Assembly (NCBI GenBank): GCA_021734255.1
Contig: JAIPJM010000001.1
Location: 62,001-126,000, forward strand
Reading direction: 5' to 3'
DNA from: Fidelibacterota bacterium
GTDB lineage: Bacteria; Fidelibacterota; UBA8477; JABMPR01
Length of the DNA: 64,000 nucleotides
Positions within the stretch are counted from its first letter, which is position 1. Each line of letters opens with the position of its first letter. Shown here one piece after another: positions 1-9,104 of this stretch. The translations under genes were made by a program, and so were the position numbers. The notes under the pieces were generated by a model that saw only the letters and a program-made list of their open reading frames with translations, was not told the DNA's origin and made no database searches.

Positions 1-398
1 AAAAGCATGTCTGCCTGAAGCTCCATGCCTTTTATCTGATTCTCTGCCGGCATGACCATCATATAATTGGTATAATAATCGCCCGTGTTGGCATTATTGT
101 AGCCACCGATTAGATCTGTATCGTCATACAGTTCGCGCTGGGTACGGGTTGTGGTCCCGTTGAACAGCAAGTGTTCCAGCATATGACTCATGCCGCTGGT
201 CTCGTAGGTCTCGTAGGCAGAGCCCGTCTTCACAACGACATTTACGCCTACCATGGGCAAGGCTTTATTCTCAACCAGGAGCACATCCATGCCATTGTTC
301 AACTTGTGGATGGAAACGCCTGCCTGGCCAGCTGCCAGTAGGCCTGAAATAGTGGAAATAATGATTGAGGCTAACAGGAGCCCTTTTCTCATGGTCAT
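1..398 (-). CDS. M16 family zinc peptidase, N-terminal fragment
   Basis: The reverse strand encodes about 132 residues that run off the left edge. A hydrophobic N-terminal segment (roughly residues 5-25) looks like a signal peptide, so the enzyme is probably exported to the periplasm. The inverted zinc motif HxxEH is present as HMLEH at residues 72-76, followed by LLFNGT, which is diagnostic for the insulinase/pitrilysin (M16) family. An ATG at 398 has AAAGAG about seven bases upstream; ATG 392 is an alternative. It lies 14 bases downstream of gpmI on the same strand, so the two are probably cotranscribed. The second half, with the remaining zinc ligand, is outside the window. Confidence 0.85.
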   Translation of the reverse strand, partial: MTMRKGLLLASIIISTISGLLAAGQAGVSIHKLNNGMDVLLVENKALPMVGVNVVVKTGSAYETYETSGMSHMLEHLLFNGTTTRTQRELYDDTDLIGGYNNANTGDYYTNYMMVMPAENQIKGMELQADML

Positions 399-412
399 GA
401 TATGCTCTTTCT

Positions 413-1966
413 TTATTGTGCGATTAACTGCTTTGCATCCATCTCTTTAGGCACGTCCAGACCCAAGAGATGCAGGACGGTAACACCAATGTCCGACAAA
501 ACGCCATCCTGGAGACTGGCTTCCGTGTTGTCTCTCGAAATATAAAATAATTCGACCGGATTCAAGCTGTGGCTGGTCCGAACGGACCCTGTTTCGTAGT
601 CGACCATTTGGTCAACATTCCCGTGGTCCGCTGTGATCAGGACCTGGCCGTCTTTTTCAAGAATGGCAGGGATGATCTTGCCCAAACACTCGTCAACGAT
701 CTCAACAGCCTTAACGCCGGCTTCAAAAACACCGGTGTGGCCAACCATATCACCATTGGCAAAGTTCACCATGATGAAGTCGTATTTATCCTGCTCCAGT
801 GCTTCCAGGAAAGCATCGCTTACCCGGTAGGCTTCCATCTCGGGGTGGTCAGCAAAGGATGCGGGATCGAAACGACCCTTGACCTCATTGCGGTCTTCGT
901 TTTCATAGGCTGTGGTCAGCTTGCCATTGAAGAAGCTGGACACATGGGGAAATTTTTGGGTCTCCGCCAAACGCAGTTGATGGAGACCTGCTTTCGCAAT
1001 GGTCTCTCCTACCGTGGCACTGGCCTCATCCGTGTCTGAGCCCACCTCAACCAACAGAAAATTTTTGAATCCATCATAGTAGGCGGTCATACCAGCATAG
1101 ATGATGTCAAGCTTGTCCTTGGGCGCGCCGGGGTAGTCCGATTCAACAAAAGCCTGGGTTAATTGGGTGGCCCGGTCCTGGCGATAATTGGTGTGCAACA
1201 CCACATCCCCGTCGTGGATACCGGTATAACCTTCCATGACATGGGGTGGAATATATTCATCGAACATGTCTTCGCCGCTGGGGGTTTTATCCGAAGCCCA
1301 GGAGGCTTGAATCGCATCTGCGGCATTGCTCATGCTGCGGCCTGTGGCAGAGACAATGGCATCATAAGCTTCATCGGTGATCTTCCAGACCTTACCGCGA
1401 TCCATCCCATAGTAGCGCCCCATGAGCGTCCCGATGGTGACCCCGTCTAAATCGGCCATGACTGCTTCCAGTTTAACCAGGTGCTCCAGAGCACTGTGGG
1501 GAGGTGTATCCCGCCCATCCAGGAAGGGATGGACAACGATCTTGCCTGCAGGAAACTCATCCTTGGCCTGGCGGATAAATTTAAAGAGGTGGTCGTAGTG
1601 GGCGTGAACGCCTTCGTCCTGGAGCAAGCCAAAGAGATGAAAGGTTGAGTCGTTGAGCTGCCATTGGTTCATCATGCCGGTCCAGAGATCGCCGCGATAG
1701 ATCTGACCACTTTCCAGGTGGTCGTTGATGCGTTTCAGTTCCTGGATGACGACACGGCCAGCACCCATGCTCAGGTGTCCTACCTCGCTGGAGCCCTGGA
1801 AACCATCGGGCAGGCCAACGGCTTCACCGGAAGCTCCCAGCAGGCTGCGAGGATAATTTTTTCTATACGCGTCCAGGTTGGGGGTCTTGGCAGCCAGAAC
1901 GGCATTACCTTCGGTCCGCTCCGTGTATCCAACACCATCCAGGACGATGAGTACAACAGGTTTCAT
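413..1966 (-). CDS. gpmI: 2,3-bisphosphoglycerate-independent phosphoglycerate mutase
   Basis: This cytoplasmic glycolytic enzyme interconverts 3- and 2-phosphoglycerate through a phosphoserine intermediate, using two Mn ions. At 517 residues it has the usual family length. The N-terminal VLDGVG supplies the first metal aspartate (D10). QGSSEVGH around residues 57-64 carries the nucleophilic serine (about S60). HPFLDGRDTPP, GRYYGMDR, NFANGDMVGHTG and TADHGN are the expected phosphatase- and transferase-domain motifs. The ATG at 1966 is preceded by AGAAAG. The upstream neighbour on the other strand is a LysE-type exporter. No oddities. Confidence 0.97.
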   Translation of the reverse strand: MKPVVLIVLDGVGYTERTEGNAVLAAKTPNLDAYRKNYPRSLLGASGEAVGLPDGFQGSSEVGHLSMGAGRVVIQELKRINDHLESGQIYRGDLWTGMMNQWQLNDSTFHLFGLLQDEGVHAHYDHLFKFIRQAKDEFPAGKIVVHPFLDGRDTPPHSALEHLVKLEAVMADLDGVTIGTLMGRYYGMDRGKVWKITDEAYDAIVSATGRSMSNAADAIQASWASDKTPSGEDMFDEYIPPHVMEGYTGIHDGDVVLHTNYRQDRATQLTQAFVESDYPGAPKDKLDIIYAGMTAYYDGFKNFLLVEVGSDTDEASATVGETIAKAGLHQLRLAETQKFPHVSSFFNGKLTTAYENEDRNEVKGRFDPASFADHPEMEAYRVSDAFLEALEQDKYDFIMVNFANGDMVGHTGVFEAGVKAVEIVDECLGKIIPAILEKDGQVLITADHGNVDQMVDYETGSVRTSHSLNPVELFYISRDNTEASLQDGVLSDIGVTVLHLLGLDVPKEMDAKQLIAQ

Positions 1967-2136
1967 ATATGTAAATCTTTCTGGTTAGTTCGCTGCTTCA
2001 TTTCGGTGGTAATTTAGTTTTCACAAGGCGTATTGGAATGGCCGAATGACCAAGGTTACGCTTGGGTCATCCTAAGGCCGAGCCATCAGCAAGGGGGCTC
2101 GTAGGACTGACAAAATACTTTAAAGGGGTGCTTTGC

Positions 2137-2153
2137 TCATAAATTTTTTATGA
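2137..2153. promoter_or_regulatory. Seven-bp inverted repeat upstream of the LysE-type gene
   Basis: TCATAAA (2137-2143) and TTTATGA (2147-2153) form a perfect dyad with a three-base spacer in the divergent gap between gpmI and the exporter gene. It could be an operator or part of a promoter region; there is no direct evidence for either. The rest of the 1967-2185 gap shows nothing else I recognise. Confidence 0.3.
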
Positions 2154-2185
2154 TATAAGAGAATCTCGTTCTAAACTGCTCTGAC

Positions 2186-2794
2186 ATGATCGAGTATATC
2201 ATCTTCGGTGCCAGCTATGCTTTTGCTGCGGTGGTGCAGCCCGGTCCGCTACAGGTCTTTTTGATCTCCCGGGTCACCACGGTTGGCTGGAAACGCACCC
2301 TGCCGGCCGTCTTTGCGCCCCTCATCGTTGATGTACCTATCGCCTTTCTCATCCTTACTGTTCTGCATCAAGTGGCTGGCGGTTTCGAGCACATCCTGCG
2401 CGGTGCCGGGGGCGTCGTTCTCTTCTATTTCGCGTATAAGACCTATTTGAGTTGGCGACATTCAAAGATCGAACCGCTTTCAGGAGAGATCGATTCATCC
2501 AGTTCCCTGTTGCAAGCCATGGCGGTCAACGCCTTCAACCCCAACCCTTACATCGGCTGGAGCCTGGTACTGGGACCCATGGTTTTGGAGGCCTGGACCA
2601 GCCGACCCCTTGACGCCGTCGCCCTGTTGGTCTCTTTTTACTCCATTCTGATCCTGGGAACGGCTGCCTTTGTCCTCCTGGTTGGGACCACCTCTTTCCT
2701 GAGCCCGGCCGTGAGACGAAGCCTCATTCTGATCTCTGCTTTTGCTTTGGCTGGATTGGGATTTTTCTCGCTGTACGCTGCCTTTGGTTTATAG
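2186..2794 (+). CDS. LysE/RhtB family amino-acid exporter
   Basis: The 202-residue integral membrane protein has about six hydrophobic segments. Its N-terminus carries the family's conserved PGP turn (VVQPGPLQVFLISR, residues about 17-30). Family members export amino acids or other small metabolites from the cytoplasm; the substrate cannot be told here. It is the first of a tight plus-strand run (next gene starts 3 bases after its stop). The start has no clear ribosome binding site. A perfect seven-base dyad lies about 35 bases upstream and could be a regulatory site. Confidence 0.85.
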   Translation: MIEYIIFGASYAFAAVVQPGPLQVFLISRVTTVGWKRTLPAVFAPLIVDVPIAFLILTVLHQVAGGFEHILRGAGGVVLFYFAYKTYLSWRHSKIEPLSGEIDSSSSLLQAMAVNAFNPNPYIGWSLVLGPMVLEAWTSRPLDAVALLVSFYSILILGTAAFVLLVGTTSFLSPAVRRSLILISAFALAGLGFFSLYAAFGL

Positions 2795-2797
2795 CTT

Positions 2798-3304
2798 ATG
2801 AACATGGTAACCACCTATCACCTTGAGATGTTGGATCGAAATGATCTGCGCCCAAAACCTGCACCGCCAGGATTCGATTTGGTACACGTCGATTCCCCCA
2901 CCCCGACATTGAACCAAAACTTCTATCATAAGGTCGGTGCGGACTGGCAGTGGTCAGGTCGCTTGAAATGGTCGGCAGACAAATGGAGTGAACACGTAAA
3001 CAGCAGCAGGCTGCATACCTTTGTTGGGCAAATGAATGGTCAGCCCATCGGCTACGTGGAGCTGGAGCAACAGGTTGAGAATAGCGTGGAGATCCTTTAT
3101 TTCGGTCTCTTGCCTGATGCGATAGGCAAAGGTCTGGGTGGCGCATTTCTCTCTGGTGTCGTCGAGCAAGCCTGGCGTTTACCGGGCACCCGGCGCGTAT
3201 GGCTCCACACCTGCACCGATGATCATCCACATGCATTGGACAACTATAAGGCCAGGGGTTTCAAATTATTTAAGACAGAAAGGAAGCAGCTTGAAGATAC
3301 GTGA
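2798..3304 (+). CDS. GNAT family N-acetyltransferase
   Basis: The 168-residue protein has the GNAT fold signature: a central strand (SVEILYFGLLP) followed by the acetyl-CoA pyrophosphate loop in the IGKGLGGAFL stretch (about residues 109-118), then a C-terminal YKARGFK segment typical of GNAT motif B. It would transfer an acetyl group from acetyl-CoA to an amine; the acceptor is unknown. It starts three bases after the LysE-type gene and its stop overlaps a possible GTG of the next gene, so it belongs to the same operon. Confidence 0.85.
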   Translation: MNMVTTYHLEMLDRNDLRPKPAPPGFDLVHVDSPTPTLNQNFYHKVGADWQWSGRLKWSADKWSEHVNSSRLHTFVGQMNGQPIGYVELEQQVENSVEILYFGLLPDAIGKGLGGAFLSGVVEQAWRLPGTRRVWLHTCTDDHPHALDNYKARGFKLFKTERKQLEDT

Positions 3305-3351
3305 CCAAATTAATTCTAGTTTCACCTTTCACGTTTCGTTTTTCAAATAAG

Positions 3352-3720
3352 ATGGGGTCACATCCGCTTAACCTGGCTATTCGCTTCCTGTTAGAACTGG
3401 CAACCCTGTATGCCATGGGGTTCTGGGGCTGGCGTCAAGGTGAGGGCTGGCTCCGGCCAGTGCTGGCTATTGGGGTTCCCCTCTTGTTTGCCATTGCCTG
3501 GGGCACTTTTGCGGTGCCGGATGATCCCAGTCGATCAGGGGGCGCTCCTGTTCCCATACCCGGTTTGTTAAGACTGGTCTTGGAGTTGTTGTTTTTTTCC
3601 GTGGGAGTGTTGATGATGTATCAGTCTGGTTATCACACACCTGGTTTTATATTTGGGATCGTCATCATTGTTCATTATATGGCATCTTATGATCGGATCG
3701 TGTGGTTGATCCAACAATGA
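3352..3720 (+). CDS. YrdB/DUF2568 family small membrane protein
   Basis: The protein has four predicted membrane segments in about 122 residues. The opening NLAIRFLLELATLYAMGFWGWR matches the pattern I associate with YrdB/DUF2568 proteins of unknown function. An in-frame GTG at 3301 overlaps the GNAT stop and would add 17 residues, but family members normally begin just before the LNLA stretch, so I prefer the ATG at 3352. It overlaps the next gene's start (ATGA at 3717), suggesting translational coupling. Confidence 0.75.
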   Translation: MGSHPLNLAIRFLLELATLYAMGFWGWRQGEGWLRPVLAIGVPLLFAIAWGTFAVPDDPSRSGGAPVPIPGLLRLVLELLFFSVGVLMMYQSGYHTPGFIFGIVIIVHYMASYDRIVWLIQQ

Positions 3721-4454
3721 TCCCCCGACACCAAACACCCCTTCCAGAATTGACGGTCAGTCAAATGATGGAAGTAGACCGGATCATGATCGAAGACTAT
3801 GGCATCACCCTTGTTCAGATGATGGAAAATGCCGGTTATAGTCTCTCCCTGCTAGCAAAAGAACGATTCCTACTGCATGATCTCCAAAGGTCGCAAGTGA
3901 TCATTTTGGCAGGTAGTGGTGGAAATGGTGGAGGCGCTCTGGTTGCTGCCCGACGCTTGGCAAACTTCGGAGTCAATGTTCAGGTCTGGTTGTCCAAGCC
4001 CAGCCATGAATTCAAAGGGGTCCCCGGGCATCAACTCAACATCCTTTTTCGCCAGGGGGTGGCTATCATTGACCCCCCGGACCGACCAAAAAAGTCTATT
4101 GTCAATCTGGTCATCGATGGGCTCATTGGTTATAGCTTGAAAGGTGATCCCCGAGGTTTGACCGCAGAAATGATCACTTGGGCGAACCACCAAACGGCGG
4201 ACATCCTTGCGCTGGATGTTCCCTCGGGATACAACACCACCTCAGGCGTGGCCTCTGAAACGGTGGTCGAAGCCATAGCAACCATGACCCTGGCTTTACC
4301 AAAGCTTGGACTCTCAGCTGTTACCAACAAGCCCTTCGTTGGTGAGCTCTACCTGGCTGACATCAGCGTTCCCCCGCGATTATATAAAGAGCTGGGAATA
4401 GACCTGGGCGGGTACTCGCTCTTCGCTGAAAAAGCGGTCGTTCGAATAGATTAA
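3717..4454 (+). CDS. nnrE: NAD(P)H-hydrate epimerase (YjeF_N domain)
   Basis: This 245-residue protein matches the YjeF N-terminal domain that epimerises damaged NAD(P)H hydrates. Visible features are an N-terminal helix with VDRIMIEDYGITLVQMMENAG, a Rossmann-like VIILAGSGGNGGGALVAARRL loop (about residues 61-81) and the DGLIGYSLKGDPRG and ALDVPSGYN segments. The dehydratase (NnrD) half found fused in many bacteria is absent, so this is a stand-alone epimerase. The chosen ATG forms an ATGA overlap with the previous gene; a GTG at 3702 would add five residues. Confidence 0.88.
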   Translation: MIPRHQTPLPELTVSQMMEVDRIMIEDYGITLVQMMENAGYSLSLLAKERFLLHDLQRSQVIILAGSGGNGGGALVAARRLANFGVNVQVWLSKPSHEFKGVPGHQLNILFRQGVAIIDPPDRPKKSIVNLVIDGLIGYSLKGDPRGLTAEMITWANHQTADILALDVPSGYNTTSGVASETVVEAIATMTLALPKLGLSAVTNKPFVGELYLADISVPPRLYKELGIDLGGYSLFAEKAVVRID

Positions 4455-4563
4455 TCTGAAGTTCAGGTTCCTCCTTTTTTTAGCCCATTCTGTGTTATGT
4501 TGTCCGGGCATTATCGTCCCATGAAGAATACAGTTTACAGTCGGGGGTAGAACGGAACGCAGT

Positions 4564-5220
4564 ATGAGTCAACCGAGAATGAATATTTTTAATTTCACCC
4601 ACAAAGGATTGCGTCTAGCCTTATCCCGCCTGACGGTACTCTCCGGAAAAACAGATGTCACCAATGAGGCATCCTTGTCTGCTCTCAAAAACCTGACAAA
4701 AGAGGTGGTGAACCTTTTGGATATTCACGCCCACGCAGAAGACTCCATTATACTGCCAGCCCTAGAAGAAAAGGCGCCCGGGAGTACAGCCAGAATTCTT
4801 GCCGATCACAAGACTCTGGATAAGAGCATTTCTGTTTTTGCTTCCCAGGTCGCGGCGATGACCCCTAATTCGCCTGCCGCCCAAAGCGCATCTGTGTATA
4901 CCTCATTATTCAATTTTTTTGCGAACTACATCATCCACATGGCCATGGAAGAGCATGATATCAACCGCCTCATCTGGGAACATTTTACGGATGATGAGAT
5001 CATGGCTTGGCAGGGGCAGATCATGGCCGGTTTCACGCCAGACCAGATCCTTTCTTTTTATAAATACATGATCCCAGCCCTGAACCCTTTTGAACAAAAG
5101 ATATTGCTTGGTGGGTTCAAATCGAACGCCCCGACAGATTTTTTTGACTCCGTCATGAACATGCTTGAGCAACAATTGTCAGAAAGTGAGTACTCACAGC
5201 TACGGTCCATGTTGAGCTGA
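4564..5220 (+). CDS. Hemerythrin-like HHE-domain protein
   Basis: The 218-residue soluble protein has an all-helical pattern with spaced metal-ligand candidates: H13, H55 and H57 with E59 (HAHAED), H82 (DHKTLD), H125 and H131 (HMAMEEHD) and H140. This matches HHE cation-binding proteins, which bind a di-iron centre and sense or carry oxygen, NO or iron. The C-terminal part (about 145-218) is extra and uncharacterised. It is followed within 50 bases by a small protein and then a DUF2214 membrane protein. Confidence 0.8.
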   Translation: MSQPRMNIFNFTHKGLRLALSRLTVLSGKTDVTNEASLSALKNLTKEVVNLLDIHAHAEDSIILPALEEKAPGSTARILADHKTLDKSISVFASQVAAMTPNSPAAQSASVYTSLFNFFANYIIHMAMEEHDINRLIWEHFTDDEIMAWQGQIMAGFTPDQILSFYKYMIPALNPFEQKILLGGFKSNAPTDFFDSVMNMLEQQLSESEYSQLRSMLS

Positions 5221-5267
5221 GAGTCTTGCTTGCACGCCCCCTCCTTTTATATATTGCGAGAGAATCA

Positions 5268-5471
5268 ATGCCCCTTATTAAAAACAAACTGAATGGATCG
5301 CTCATTATCCGGCTTGACAGCGGGCGTATGGTTTTCCTTGAACCGAAGGCTGGCATGGAAATTCCAGACAAGGATATGTCCAGCTCCATGCTGGTCCAAT
5401 TCCTGGAAGAGGGGAAGATCGTGGTGAGCGAAGAAATCGATGGTCAGGGTGAAGACGCTGAATGGTCTTGA
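5268..5471 (+). CDS. Small hypothetical protein (67 aa)
   Basis: I do not recognise this protein. The ATG at 5268 has a GAGAGA stretch five to ten bases upstream. A TTG at 5226 would add 14 residues without a good binding site. The sequence is soluble: a basic start (PLIKNKLNGSL), two short beta-like stretches and an acidic tail. Its position between the hemerythrin-like gene and the DUF2214 gene gives no clear role. Confidence 0.6.
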   Translation: MPLIKNKLNGSLIIRLDSGRMVFLEPKAGMEIPDKDMSSSMLVQFLEEGKIVVSEEIDGQGEDAEWS

Positions 5472-5551
5472 GTAAAGTCCTTTATTTATTGGTGGTCATT
5501 TTAAAGCGTGCTGCTCATTAATAACATATACAAACATCTGGAGGTTAACTG

Positions 5552-5986
5552 ATGTGGGATATTATTATTCGCTATTTGCATTTTTTAGGTATAATCGTGC
5601 TGTCTTCCAGCTTGGTGCTGGAACACTTCCTGCTGGAGCTGGAGCTAAGTAATAAACAACTGAAGCGTGTGGTCAGAGTAGATCTTATCTATGGTATATC
5701 AGCTCTCGTTGTTCTAGTGTCCGGCTTGCTCTTGTGGTTTGGCGTGGGAAAGCCGGCTGCCTTTTATACCTCCAACGGGTTCTTTCATATCAAACTTACG
5801 CTTTTCCTGCTGATCGCAGGTCTCTCCGTCTATCCCATGATATTTTTTCTAAAGCACCGGAAAACAGAAGCAGCGCAAATAGCGATCCCTCCGCGGGTCA
5901 TTATGTTCCTGCGTATTGAGCTCGCCCTGCTGGTCATTCTGCCCTTGTTGGGCGTCTTGATCGCCCGGGGTTCAGGGTTGGGTTAA
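5552..5986 (+). CDS. DUF2214-like small membrane protein
   Basis: The 144-residue protein has four hydrophobic helices. The N-terminus (IIIRYLHFLGIIVLSSSLVLEH) includes YLHFLGI, a hallmark of DUF2214 membrane proteins, with histidines inside membrane segments that in related families bind heme or metal. Function is unknown. GGAGG lies eight bases before the ATG. The proximity to a hemerythrin-like gene is suggestive of redox or oxygen biology, but this is inference only. Confidence 0.7.
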   Translation: MWDIIIRYLHFLGIIVLSSSLVLEHFLLELELSNKQLKRVVRVDLIYGISALVVLVSGLLLWFGVGKPAAFYTSNGFFHIKLTLFLLIAGLSVYPMIFFLKHRKTEAAQIAIPPRVIMFLRIELALLVILPLLGVLIARGSGLG

Positions 5987-6062
5987 GCGCGGTTCGAAGC
6001 TCCAGGCGGGAAAGAAGTTCGATCGTTTAAGTCCACCTGTGGATTATATTTAAGGGGGCCAT

Positions 6063-6932
6063 ATGATCTGGTTAATGAGAATCGATCGTGCTTATATCAT
6101 CATGGTTTGTTTTCTGTGCGTTCTGTCCTGTGAAGAGCAGCCGCCAGAAACAGAGCCACCATACCGTTATCCGCTCGCGCTGGGTAATTTTTGGGTCTAT
6201 GATCACACCCAGTCAAATTTCAGATATTCAGATTCTGCCAGTTCTACTCTTTTCGATGACACGACTGTTGTAAAGGCGATCCTTACTGTGACCGTTTCTT
6301 TCCAGGGCTTGTGGGGTGACTCAATGGAGTATTGTGTGCTGAATGGATCGAGTTGTCTGGAAGGGTGTGACGAACACTCCTCGTGGCATTATTATACTCA
6401 AAATGACACCGGCCTGCTCCTCTTTGGGTATAAGTCATCAGTAAATTTAGCCATACCTAAAGGCGCTCATCCAGCCCGGTATAAATGGGGTGGACAGTCA
6501 TTTAACTCCCGGGATGAGCTCCTGTCCCTTACAGCGCCTTCGTTTTTGGCCTGGGTTCCTGCTCGCGATACAATTACGCTTGAAGACCCCATGGTCAAGG
6601 CGCTTGAATATCCTATCTACGAGGGGGCGAACTGGACATATCGGGATAGTGGGAGCCCCTGGAGAATGGAGCGAGAAGTATTATACACCGAAGATGTTTT
6701 GGTAGATGGTGACTCCTTTTCAGCATATGTCATAAGAACTCATTTCGACCGGGATCATGACGGGACTCAAGATAATGATGTGTATATAGTAGATCACTTT
6801 ACCCGGGCAGGTCTCGCCAGGCGGAAAATCTTTATTGATAGTGTCCTTGTCTTTACACCACAGGGGCTTCCAACAGGTCAATACATCCAGATAGAAGATC
6901 TTTATGAGTTGGACAGGGTTAAGATAAACTGA
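6063..6932 (+). CDS. Putative lipoprotein, unknown function
   Basis: The 289-residue protein begins with a signal peptide whose hydrophobic core ends in VLSC (cysteine about residue 23), a plausible lipobox, so it is probably a lipid-anchored periplasmic or surface protein. The mature part opens with a YPLALGNFWVYDHT-type stretch, a pattern common in FCB-group lipoproteins. Four cysteines between residues 90 and 105 (YCVLN, SSCLEGCDE) may form disulfides. AAGGGGG sits just before the ATG. No enzyme motif is visible. Confidence 0.75.
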   Translation: MIWLMRIDRAYIIMVCFLCVLSCEEQPPETEPPYRYPLALGNFWVYDHTQSNFRYSDSASSTLFDDTTVVKAILTVTVSFQGLWGDSMEYCVLNGSSCLEGCDEHSSWHYYTQNDTGLLLFGYKSSVNLAIPKGAHPARYKWGGQSFNSRDELLSLTAPSFLAWVPARDTITLEDPMVKALEYPIYEGANWTYRDSGSPWRMEREVLYTEDVLVDGDSFSAYVIRTHFDRDHDGTQDNDVYIVDHFTRAGLARRKIFIDSVLVFTPQGLPTGQYIQIEDLYELDRVKIN

Positions 6933-6974
6933 TCGTTTGTATAATACACCGGCTCCAAATGACTTGATGGAAAC

Positions 6975-7436
6975 TTAAACGGATTTTTTTAAAGAGTTGA
7001 GAACAAAGTCCCAGGCTTTGTCAAAGTAGTCATAGGTCTCGTCCCATTTATCGCCGTCCTTCCAGCCCAAATGGTCCAGAGTGACTTTGGTCGTTGTCTC
7101 GTTCATTTTAATGAGTTGAATCACTACCCAGGTCCGGTGCTTCTGATTCCTGATCTCAGGTATGGATGGTGGTGCGTTCCAGGAAAAGGACAACATGTCA
7201 TTCGGAAGGAAACTTAATACCTTGTTTCCTTCACCCCCCTTCTCCCCAACGGGCGCATCCATGAGGAAGTAGATCTCAAAGGGGCCACCTGGTGTGAGAT
7301 CGATCTTATTATCACTACCAATAAAGGTCTTTAGTCCGGCATGTGTGGTCCATTTTTTCCACACATCTGCCTTGCCTGCTTCGATCACCCTGTTCTTGTG
7401 GAGAATCTTCTGGCTGGTGATAGCGTGATCATCCAA
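6975..7436 (-). CDS. SRPBCC / AHSA1-like domain protein
   Basis: The protein has the AHSA1 (Activator of Hsp90 ATPase homologue) pattern: RVIEAGKADVWKKWTTHAGLKTF, then DLTPGGPFEIYF, FSWNAP and a C-terminal AWDFVLNSLKK helix. Members bind hydrophobic ligands in a helix-grip cavity; the ligand is unknown. No ATG is available. The TTG at 7436 has GAGGGA nine bases upstream, so I use it (153 residues); another TTG at 7466 would add 10 residues and lacks a binding site. It overlaps the end of the M32 carboxypeptidase gene by eight bases. Confidence 0.8.
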   Translation of the reverse strand: MDDHAITSQKILHKNRVIEAGKADVWKKWTTHAGLKTFIGSDNKIDLTPGGPFEIYFLMDAPVGEKGGEGNKVLSFLPNDMLSFSWNAPPSIPEIRNQKHRTWVVIQLIKMNETTTKVTLDHLGWKDGDKWDETYDYFDKAWDFVLNSLKKSV

Positions 7437-8946
7437 GACTATAGATCCCTCTATATTTTTCCTCAAGATAGTTCAGAAAGGGTTCTGCAGATAATTCTTC
7501 TCCCGTCACATCCATGATGAGTTCACTGGCAGTCACGCTCCGCCCCTTGCTGTGGATCTTTTCCCTCAGCCAGTCCAGAAGAGGAGCGAACTTGCCGTGT
7601 GCATATTGATCTTCAAGGCCCGGGATGTCTTTCCTGGCCTGGTTGTAGAACTGAACACTATACAGGTTGCCCAATGTATAGGTTGGAAAATATCCGAAAG
7701 CTCCGAATGACCAGTGCACATCCTGGAGTACGCCTTCTGAATCATTGGTTGGCCGAATGCCAATATATTCTTCCATTTTGTCATTCCAGAGCGCTGGCAG
7801 TTCAGCCACTGGCAAATCATCATTGATAAGGAGTTGTTCGATCTCGAACCTGAGCATCACATGGAGGTTATAGGTGGCTTCATCAGCTTCAACGCGAATC
7901 ATGCTCGGTCGGACTTTATTCATGGCAGCGTAAAACTGGTCTTTGTCTGTGTCTTTCAGTTGCTCGGGGAAAGTGGCCCGTAGTTTCGGATAGGCGTACT
8001 GCCAGAAAGGGGTACTCAACCCGACCAGATTCTCCCACAACCTGGATTGGCTTTCATGGATTCCGAGAGAAATGTATTCACCCAGGGGATTGCCAAATTC
8101 TTCTGCTGGCAGTCCCATATTGTACAGAGCATGACCGCCCTCGTGAAGGGTTGCTAACAGTGCAGATTTCAGATCGTTCTCTCTTAGCCTGGTTGTGGTT
8201 CTCACGTCCGTGGGGTGGAAGCCGGTTGTAAAGGGATGAGCTGATCTATCCTGCCGGCCATGGTTGAAGTCAAACCCGATAGCCCGAAGTATACCTTCTC
8301 CAAAGGACCATTGTTTATCCAGGTCATAGTTTTTACTCAGGACACTGTTATTCACCCGATGCTTCACTTCCTGGATCTCTCTGATCAAGGGAACCAGTCG
8401 TTGGCGCAAAGCCTTAAAAAGTGATGCTGCCTGTTCAGTTGTCATTCCTGGCTCGAAAAGATCCATAAGGGTATCGTATGTGCTACCACCCAGGCTTAGA
8501 TATCCTGCTTTCTCTTTTTGCAGTTCCACCATTTTTTCTAGATGGGGCTGAAAGGTTACAAAATTGGACTCTTTTCTTGCCTGTGTCCAGGCCTGTTGGG
8601 ACGTAGATGCGTGGTGCGATAATTCTGCCACAAACTTCGCAGGTAGGGCGGCTTCTTTTCTGTAATCCTTCCAGGCTTCTTTTGCCAACCGGGTCTCGCG
8701 CTCGTTCAGCGTGATCGTGCGTAATTCTCCTGTCTGCAGGTCGATGAGCTCGTACAGGGCTTCTTTTAATCGCTCGCTGGTCATTCGCTCATGGATCAAT
8801 CCTGAGAGAAAGGCAATTTGATCTGCCCTGGCAGCTCCTGCACCTGGGGGCATGTAGGTTTCCTGGTCCCATTGCAGAACAGCCTCAGCGCTTTTTAGAT
8901 AGCTCGCTCTTAATAGTTCTTCGCGTATTTGATCAATTGCAGACAT
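7429..8946 (-). CDS. M32 family metallo-carboxypeptidase (Taq type)
   Basis: The 505-residue cytoplasmic enzyme removes C-terminal residues from peptides. The zinc motif HEGGH is at residues 268-272 (HExxH), and HESQSR at about 297-302 supplies the third zinc ligand (E298), exactly as in thermostable carboxypeptidase 1. The length matches the family. VLQWDQETYMPPGA near the N-terminus is also typical. It is followed by the AHSA1-like gene on the same strand and is divergent from the lipid A cluster. Confidence 0.95.
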   Translation of the reverse strand: MSAIDQIREELLRASYLKSAEAVLQWDQETYMPPGAGAARADQIAFLSGLIHERMTSERLKEALYELIDLQTGELRTITLNERETRLAKEAWKDYRKEAALPAKFVAELSHHASTSQQAWTQARKESNFVTFQPHLEKMVELQKEKAGYLSLGGSTYDTLMDLFEPGMTTEQAASLFKALRQRLVPLIREIQEVKHRVNNSVLSKNYDLDKQWSFGEGILRAIGFDFNHGRQDRSAHPFTTGFHPTDVRTTTRLRENDLKSALLATLHEGGHALYNMGLPAEEFGNPLGEYISLGIHESQSRLWENLVGLSTPFWQYAYPKLRATFPEQLKDTDKDQFYAAMNKVRPSMIRVEADEATYNLHVMLRFEIEQLLINDDLPVAELPALWNDKMEEYIGIRPTNDSEGVLQDVHWSFGAFGYFPTYTLGNLYSVQFYNQARKDIPGLEDQYAHGKFAPLLDWLREKIHSKGRSVTASELIMDVTGEELSAEPFLNYLEEKYRGIYSLG

Positions 8947-9104
8947 ATCCCGACCCCTGTAAAGTTTTGCTCTTCCCCTGTGAATGTATGCCGCAACTTA
9001 ACAACGAAATGTTTTTGGCGCATGGTATTTTTTGACGTGCTTCTCGGGACACAGACTTCCTTCTTATCTCTTTTAGAACACCCATTTTCACTTAATTTTC
9101 CAGC

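Noticed and set aside
569-1039. 156-codon plus-strand frame opposite gpmI
   Set aside because: Shadow of gpmI; no start signal and no family pattern.
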